Shown here piece by piece: positions 62,801-64,000 of a stretch of DNA of 64,000 nucleotides. Each line of letters starts with the position of its first letter. Within the stretch, counting starts at the first letter, position 1. A program made the position numbers and the translations under genes. A model generated the notes under the pieces. The model worked only from the letters and a program-made list of their open reading frames with translations, ran no database searches and was not told where the DNA came from. Source of the DNA: Tragulus kanchil (lineage: Eukaryota > Chordata > Mammalia > Artiodactyla > Tragulidae); the NCBI GenBank assembly GCA_022376925.1, contig JAIOJX010000025.1, positions 189,720,801 through 189,784,800 of the forward strand, in the 5' to 3' direction.

Positions 62801-63758
62801 GCGGCCACACCGCCGTCCTTCCTGGAGCACGTGAAGTAGCAGCTCGTCTTAGGTCTCAAGTGGTTAGTTTCTCTTACTTTGCTGGCACTTGCACGAAACC
62901 TGCCCCACCAGCGTGTTGCCTCTTGCCCCGGAAGCCGCGCGGCCCGGCCGTGTGAGAGCGGGCCTGGCGCTAAGCGTCCAGCTGACGCTCCTCCTCCTCG
63001 ACCGCAGGGATTTCTCCACGGCCTTCTTCAACAGCATCCCGCTCTCGGGCTCCCTGGCAGGCACCATGCTCAGCTCCCACAGCACCCCGCAGCTGCTGCC
63101 GCTGGACCCCAGCACGCCCGTGCCCTTCGGCACCTCGAAGCCCTCCACAGAGCCTGCGGCCGGCGCCCGGCCTGTGGGTGATGCTGCCAGTAAGGACAGG
63201 TGAGTCGGTGGAGACACGCGAGCGTGGCTACAGGCAGGTTCCCAGGGCGCAGGGTGGCCTCAGGTGAAGAGGGGAGGGAGAGGCTTGGTCTCGGACAAGG
63301 GCCTGCGCAGAAGCGGGGTGCGATGCTCAGGGCCCTGAGGGCTCCCCGTCACTTGCTGCAGGGGCCAGACCCCCTTCAGCCAGCCTGCTCACGTGCCACG
63401 GCCTCGACGACCCCAACACTCGATGCACCTGGGGGAGTCCACAGCCATGCTGCTCATCGCCTGGAAACCAGACGGGCAGTCGGACAGGGGCAGCGGGTGT
63501 CCGAGCCAGGGGCCGTGTGCCGCTGCCTGCTCTGGGCACGCGCTGCCGGCCCAGGGTAGGCCGGGGCTGATGCGCCCCTCTGTTCCCTCACGCCAGCGCA
63601 AACACGGCCGCCGCTCCCACCGCACCGTCCCCCTCCGTCCTGACCACCCCGTCCAAGATTGAACCTATGAAGGCGTTCGACTCCCGGTTCACGGAGCGCT
63701 CCAAAGCCACACCAGGGGCTCCTGCCTTGGCCAGTGTCACCCCGCCAGCCGTGGAAAG
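17822..63758 (+). CDS. HIRA: HIRA, histone H3.3 chaperone subunit (exons 1-15 of about 25; runs off the window)
   Basis: HIRA scaffolds the nuclear HIRA-UBN1-CABIN1 complex, which deposits H3.3-H4 independently of DNA replication and receives histones from ASF1A. Fifteen coding exons join with matching phases to 1,766 bases, codons 1-588. The start reads [13 protein letters not shown]. Residues 1 to about 350 form the seven-blade WD40 propeller (examples: [35 protein letters not shown]). Exons 12-13 encode the ASF1A-binding B region with [12 protein letters not shown], one residue earlier than in human because a glutamine run is one shorter. Exons 14-15 begin the Ser/Pro-rich linker. The C-terminal CABIN1-binding part lies beyond 64000. 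Exons 1, 2 and 11 are each shown twice in tandem duplications; the left exon 2 is frameshifted. Orientation head to head with MRPL40 matches human 22q11.2, where HIRA is a DiGeorge-region gene. Confidence 0.97.
18475..18511 (+). CDS. HIRA: HIRA exon 1, copy 2
   Basis: Identical 37-base coding exon with donor GTGAGC. Probably the same exon shown twice. Confidence 0.88.
20301..22454 (+). repeat. Tandem duplication 8: 20301-21364 and 21391-22454, distance 1,090
   Basis: HIRA intron 1 sequence. The copies differ by at least one base (near 20964 versus 22054). The scrap 21365-21390 lies between copies. Confidence 0.95.
23147..25354 (+). repeat. Tandem duplication 9: 23147-24229 and 24274-25354, distance 1,127
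   Basis: HIRA intron 1 sequence. The copies differ at one spot (around 23540 versus 24667), where two bases are lost. The scrap 24230-24273 partly repeats bases near 23115. Confidence 0.95.
25980..26125 (+). mobile_element. CHR-1-type SINE
   Basis: Short tRNA-derived SINE with the A box TGGTCCAGTGGTTAAGACT, a B box and an AAATA tail. Target site duplication AGTAAAACC at 25971-25979 and 26126-26134. Confidence 0.92.
26257..26350 (+). mobile_element. Decayed CHR-1-type SINE fragment
   Basis: The head GTCCCTGGTGGTCCAGTGGTT is clear; the rest is diverged and the tail is missing. Confidence 0.7.
26906..26961. repeat. (CA)n/(CAGA)n microsatellite, copy 1
   Basis: Alternating CA with three CAGA units and interruptions. 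The duplicate at 28027-28078 is four bases shorter and differs in the interruption. Confidence 0.95.
28027..28078. repeat. (CA)n/(CAGA)n microsatellite, copy 2
   Basis: Counterpart of 26906-26961 in duplication 10, with a different interruption (CAGTACAG). Confidence 0.95.
28546..30699 (+). repeat. Tandem duplication 11: 28546-29609 and 29638-30699, distance about 1,090
   Basis: HIRA intron 1, with an L1 end inside the unit. The scrap 29610-29637 lies between copies. The copies differ by a two-base GA near the start. Confidence 0.95.
29217..29609 (-). mobile_element. L1 3' end (minus strand), left copy
   Basis: Antisense L1 3' UTR (ATCATACAGCATTTGGGC, TTTTGTGACTGGCTTATGC). It is cut at the junction of duplication 11. 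Confidence 0.8.
30984..31254 (-). mobile_element. CHR-type SINE nested in L1
   Basis: Minus-strand copy with target site duplication TGACCTTTTTATT at about 30970-30982 and 31255-31267. The B box region is damaged. Confidence 0.9.
31383..31592 (-). mobile_element. CHR-1-type SINE nested in L1
   Basis: Inverted SINE with an AAATA tail at the left, an inverted B box (GGATCAAACCC) and head to the right. More diverged than the other CHR copies. Confidence 0.85.
33724..33785 (+). pseudogene. HIRA: HIRA exon 2, left copy, with one-base deletion
   Basis: 62 bases instead of 63: the T run after GCCTA has five T instead of six, which shifts the frame. Splice sites are intact. It lies about 110 bases before the duplication junction, where other base losses cluster, so a sequence error is the simplest reading. 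Confidence 0.9.
34823..34885 (+). CDS. HIRA: HIRA exon 2 (intact, right copy)
   Basis: 63 bases, residues 13-33 ([20 protein letters not shown]), first WD40 strands. Acceptor TTCCCAG, donor GTAGGT. Confidence 0.95.
34886..35908 (+). other. HIRA intron 2
   Basis: About 1.0 kb, GC-rich. After the end of duplication 12 at 34944 I see no repeat I can name and no gene. Confidence 0.85.
35909..36019 (+). CDS. HIRA: HIRA exon 3
   Basis: 111 bases, residues 34-70: [20 protein letters not shown] and the acidic loop to CQMDNHL. Completes WD repeat 1. Acceptor TTCCAG, donor GTATTA. Confidence 0.96.
36020..37049 (+). other. HIRA intron 3
   Basis: About 1.0 kb, GC-rich. No repeat or gene recognised. 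Confidence 0.85.
37050..37140 (+). CDS. HIRA: HIRA exon 4
   Basis: 91 bases, residues 71-100: [20 protein letters not shown] and [11 protein letters not shown] repeat 2. Acceptor CCCCAG, donor GTAAGC. Confidence 0.97.
37141..38254 (+). other. HIRA intron 4
   Basis: About 1.1 kb without a recognised repeat. Not duplicated. Confidence 0.85.
38255..38349 (+). CDS. HIRA: HIRA exon 5
   Basis: 95 bases, residues 101-132: [20 protein letters not shown] to SILRSHSG. Acceptor GTGCAG, donor GTGAGT. Confidence 0.97.
40150..40262 (+). mobile_element. Bov-tA-type SINE fragment
   Basis: Plus-strand match to the BovB-derived half (CTCCAGTATTGCCTGGAGAG, CGGAGGAGTCTGGAGGACTG). The tRNA head is not recognisable. 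Diverged. Confidence 0.75.
40567..42818 (+). repeat. Tandem duplication 13: 40567-41670 and 41684-42818, distance 1,117
   Basis: HIRA intron 5. Near its end the left copy (41630-41680) is a shortened, error-rich version of 42750-42818 in the right copy. Confidence 0.95.
42989..45189 (+). repeat. Tandem duplication 14: 42989-44092 and 44088-45189, distance about 1,098
   Basis: HIRA intron 5. The copies differ by two bases in a T/A run (43080 versus 44178). Junction without scrap; the copies share GGGGCC at the seam. Confidence 0.95.
45259..45354 (+). CDS. HIRA: HIRA exon 6
   Basis: 96 bases, residues 133-164: [20 protein letters not shown] and [13 protein letters not shown] repeat 3. Acceptor TTCCAG, donor GTCCGC, a slightly weak GT donor. 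Confidence 0.97.
45355..46480 (+). other. HIRA intron 6
   Basis: 1.1 kb. Its last 330 bases are a CHR SINE that ends 20 bases before exon 7. The rest has no recognised repeat. Confidence 0.85.
46148..46460 (+). mobile_element. CHR-type SINE ending 20 bases before HIRA exon 7
   Basis: Full-length copy with A box, B box, CACGTG, GCGCATGCGC and a C-rich then A-rich tail ending at 46460. Flanking AACC(C)TCTT at about 46138 and 46459 may be the target site duplication. It replaces the sequence where the branch point of intron 6 would normally lie. Confidence 0.92.
46481..46641 (+). CDS. HIRA: HIRA exon 7
   Basis: 161 bases, residues 165-218: [20 protein letters not shown] and [14 protein letters not shown] repeat 4. 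Acceptor CTCACAG, donor GTAAAG. Confidence 0.97.
46642..47734 (+). other. HIRA intron 7
   Basis: 1.1 kb with no repeat or gene recognised. Confidence 0.85.
47735..47902 (+). CDS. HIRA: HIRA exon 8
   Basis: 168 bases, residues 219-274: [20 protein letters not shown] to [13 protein letters not shown] repeat 5. Acceptor TTGCAG, donor GTAAGT. Confidence 0.97.
47903..49037 (+). other. HIRA intron 8
   Basis: 1.1 kb with no repeat or gene recognised. Confidence 0.85.
49038..49151 (+). CDS. HIRA: HIRA exon 9
   Basis: 114 bases, residues 275-312: [20 protein letters not shown], the cysteine cluster [10 protein letters not shown] and DRSLSVW. Acceptor CTTCAG, donor GTGAGC. Confidence 0.97.
49152..50551 (+). 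other. HIRA intron 9
   Basis: 1.4 kb with no repeat or gene recognised. Confidence 0.85.
50552..50622 (+). CDS. HIRA: HIRA exon 10
   Basis: 71 bases, residues 313-335: [20 protein letters not shown] and DIS. Acceptor TTCCAG, donor GTAAGC. Confidence 0.97.
50916..51021 (+). CDS. HIRA: HIRA exon 11, copy 1
   Basis: 106 bases, residues 336-371: [20 protein letters not shown] to EEEK, last WD repeat. Acceptor TTCCAG, donor GTAGGA. Using both copies in one transcript would shift the frame, since 106 is not a multiple of three. Confidence 0.94.
52010..52115 (+). CDS. HIRA: HIRA exon 11, copy 2
   Basis: Identical to 50916-51021 with the same splice sites. Probably the same exon shown twice. Confidence 0.88.
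52116..53642 (+). other. HIRA intron 11 (from copy 2)
   Basis: 1.5 kb. It includes the right half of duplication 15; otherwise no repeat or gene is recognised. Confidence 0.8.
53643..53855 (+). CDS. HIRA: HIRA exon 12
   Basis: 213 bases, residues 372-442: [20 protein letters not shown], a short glutamine run (four Q) and [16 protein letters not shown]. This links the propeller to the ASF1A-binding B region. Acceptor CCCTAG, donor GTGAGG. Confidence 0.97.
53856..54592 (+). other. HIRA intron 12
   Basis: 0.7 kb with no repeat recognised. Confidence 0.85.
54593..54678 (+). CDS. HIRA: HIRA exon 13
   Basis: 86 bases, residues 443-470: [20 protein letters not shown] and LCIAQLDTG, the core of the B domain that contacts ASF1A. 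Acceptor TTGCCAG. The donor GTACTG is a poor match to consensus, but the phase to exon 14 is correct. Confidence 0.96.
56015..56288 (+). mobile_element. CHR-type SINE
   Basis: Full-length copy with A and B boxes, GCGCATGCGC in the body and a long poly(A). Target site duplication AAAGAATCAACCAA at 56001-56014 and 56289-56302. Confidence 0.95.
56486..57739 (-). mobile_element. Nearly full-length mariner transposon (Hsmar1/SETMAR-like), inactive
   Basis: About 1,254 bases between degraded inverted ends related to TTAGGTTGGTGCA (TTAAGTTGGTGCAAG at 56486; inverted TTGGCTGGTGCAAGAGTAA at the right), flanked by TA at 56484-56485 and 57740-57741. Size and ends match a complete mariner. The transposase runs on the minus strand and is broken. 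Confidence 0.88.
56561..57580 (-). pseudogene. Mariner transposase pseudogene
   Basis: Minus-strand fragments resemble the Hsmar1/SETMAR transposase: [20 protein letters not shown] (helix-turn-helix part), [32 protein letters not shown] and [10 protein letters not shown]. Frameshifts and stops separate them. The expected second catalytic aspartate (HDN) reads HN here; the third (PPDLLP) is kept. A cut-and-paste transposase, now dead. Confidence 0.85.
56914..59106 (+). repeat. Tandem duplication 16: 56914-58009 and 58010-59106, distance 1,096
   Basis: Clean head-to-tail duplication starting inside the mariner transposase and ending beyond the transposon. No scrap. The copies differ by one C in a C run (57396 versus 58492). 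Confidence 0.95.
58010..58835 (-). mobile_element. Partial mariner copy created by duplication 16
   Basis: Contains one inverted end and the N-terminal half of the dead transposase. Not an independent insertion, since its left edge is the duplication seam. Confidence 0.88.
59729..60000 (+). mobile_element. CHR-type SINE nested in L1
   Basis: Full-length copy with boxes and GCGCATGCGC. Imperfect target site duplication AGTCTATAAGTA (59717-59728) and AGTCTGCAAGTA (60001-60012). Confidence 0.94.
60844..61115 (+). mobile_element. CHR-type SINE, copy from duplication 17
   Basis: Identical to 59729-60000 together with its L1 flanks, so it is duplicated and not newly inserted. Confidence 0.93.
63008..63199 (+). 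CDS. HIRA: HIRA exon 14
   Basis: 192 bases, residues 471-534: [20 protein letters not shown] followed by a Ser/Pro-rich stretch, less conserved than the propeller. Acceptor CCGCAG, donor GTGAGT. Confidence 0.96.
63200..63596 (+). other. HIRA intron 14
   Basis: 0.4 kb with nothing recognised. Confidence 0.85.
63597..63758 (+). CDS. HIRA: HIRA exon 15
   Basis: 162 bases, residues 535-588: an Ala/Pro/Thr-rich start, then [20 protein letters not shown] and [11 protein letters not shown]. Acceptor CGCCAG, donor GTAGGT in the middle of an arginine codon. Later exons lie outside the window. Confidence 0.96.
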
Positions 63759-64000
63759 GTAGGTGCTGGCTGCGTGGGCCCCAGAGACGGGAGGGTCAGG
63801 CCTCTGGTGCCTGCTTTCTGCTCACACGCCAGCCAGCAGGTCGGGAGCTGAGTTAGACGTGATGGACAGGAGGCCTCCCTGAGGTCCGATGGGCCTCTGA
63901 GCCCTTGCAGCCAGTCCTGTTGTCCCCGCAAGGATCGGCAGTAGCCCCGTGGGCAGCAGACATCCTCTGGAGGCAGCTGTCCTGGGCATTCCAGCCTCTG
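63759..64000 (+). other. HIRA intron 15, start
   Basis: Runs off the end of the window. Nothing recognised. Confidence 0.8.

Larger units (their letters stand above)
54679..63007 (+). other. HIRA intron 13
   Basis: 8.3 kb as shown, about 6.1 kb if duplications 16 and 17 are collapsed. It holds a poly(T) run at about 54939-54955, SINEs, a dead mariner and an L1 3' part. 54960-55980 and 61880-63000 have no recognised repeat. Confidence 0.8.

Overview
This is vertebrate nuclear DNA from an even-toed ungulate, most likely a ruminant. It carries three genes in the order and orientation of the human 22q11.2 (DiGeorge/velocardiofacial) interval, read in reverse: C22orf39 (+), MRPL40 (-) and the first 15 coding exons of HIRA (+). 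Intron phases, GT-AG sites and protein sequence fit all three. The repeats place the lineage. Two to three Bov-tA-type SINEs point to a ruminant. About a dozen little-diverged CHR-type tRNA-derived SINEs, rather than the BovB/Bov-A2 bulk usual in cattle or sheep, make an early-branching ruminant (for example a chevrotain) my best guess.

Layout. 1-600: downstream flank of the next gene, UFD1 by synteny, with possible poly(A) signals. 1640-8547: C22orf39, a 105-residue twin CX9C protein in three exons; exons 1 and 2 appear three times and exon 3 twice. 8548-12450: intergenic space between convergent C22orf39 and MRPL40. 12451-16947: MRPL40, four exons, 206 codons, complete; exon 3 appears twice. 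16948-17821: CpG-rich divergent promoter shared by MRPL40 and HIRA. 17822-64000: HIRA, codons 1 to 588 of roughly 1,017; exons 1, 2 and 11 appear twice. HIRA introns hold L1 fragments, CHR SINEs and one nearly full-length dead mariner (56486-57739).

The dominant feature is not a gene. Seventeen direct tandem duplications run through the window, sixteen with a copy-to-copy distance of 1,090-1,177 bases and one of 653. They ignore all biological boundaries (exons, introns, SINEs, L1, mariner). Copies are nearly identical, but the left copy often becomes error-rich (mostly lost homopolymer bases) just before the junction, and a 0-30 base scrap often lies between copies. I read this as unmerged contig or read overlaps left in the assembly, not biology. 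About 18.4 kb (29%) of the window would be surplus and the true locus about 45.6 kb. Exon duplications in these genes should be treated as false until raw reads say otherwise.

Functionally, HIRA is the WD40 scaffold of the H3.3 chaperone complex, MRPL40 a mitochondrial large-ribosome protein, and C22orf39 a small cysteine-motif protein. They share a neighbourhood, not a pathway. I found no previously undescribed biological system.
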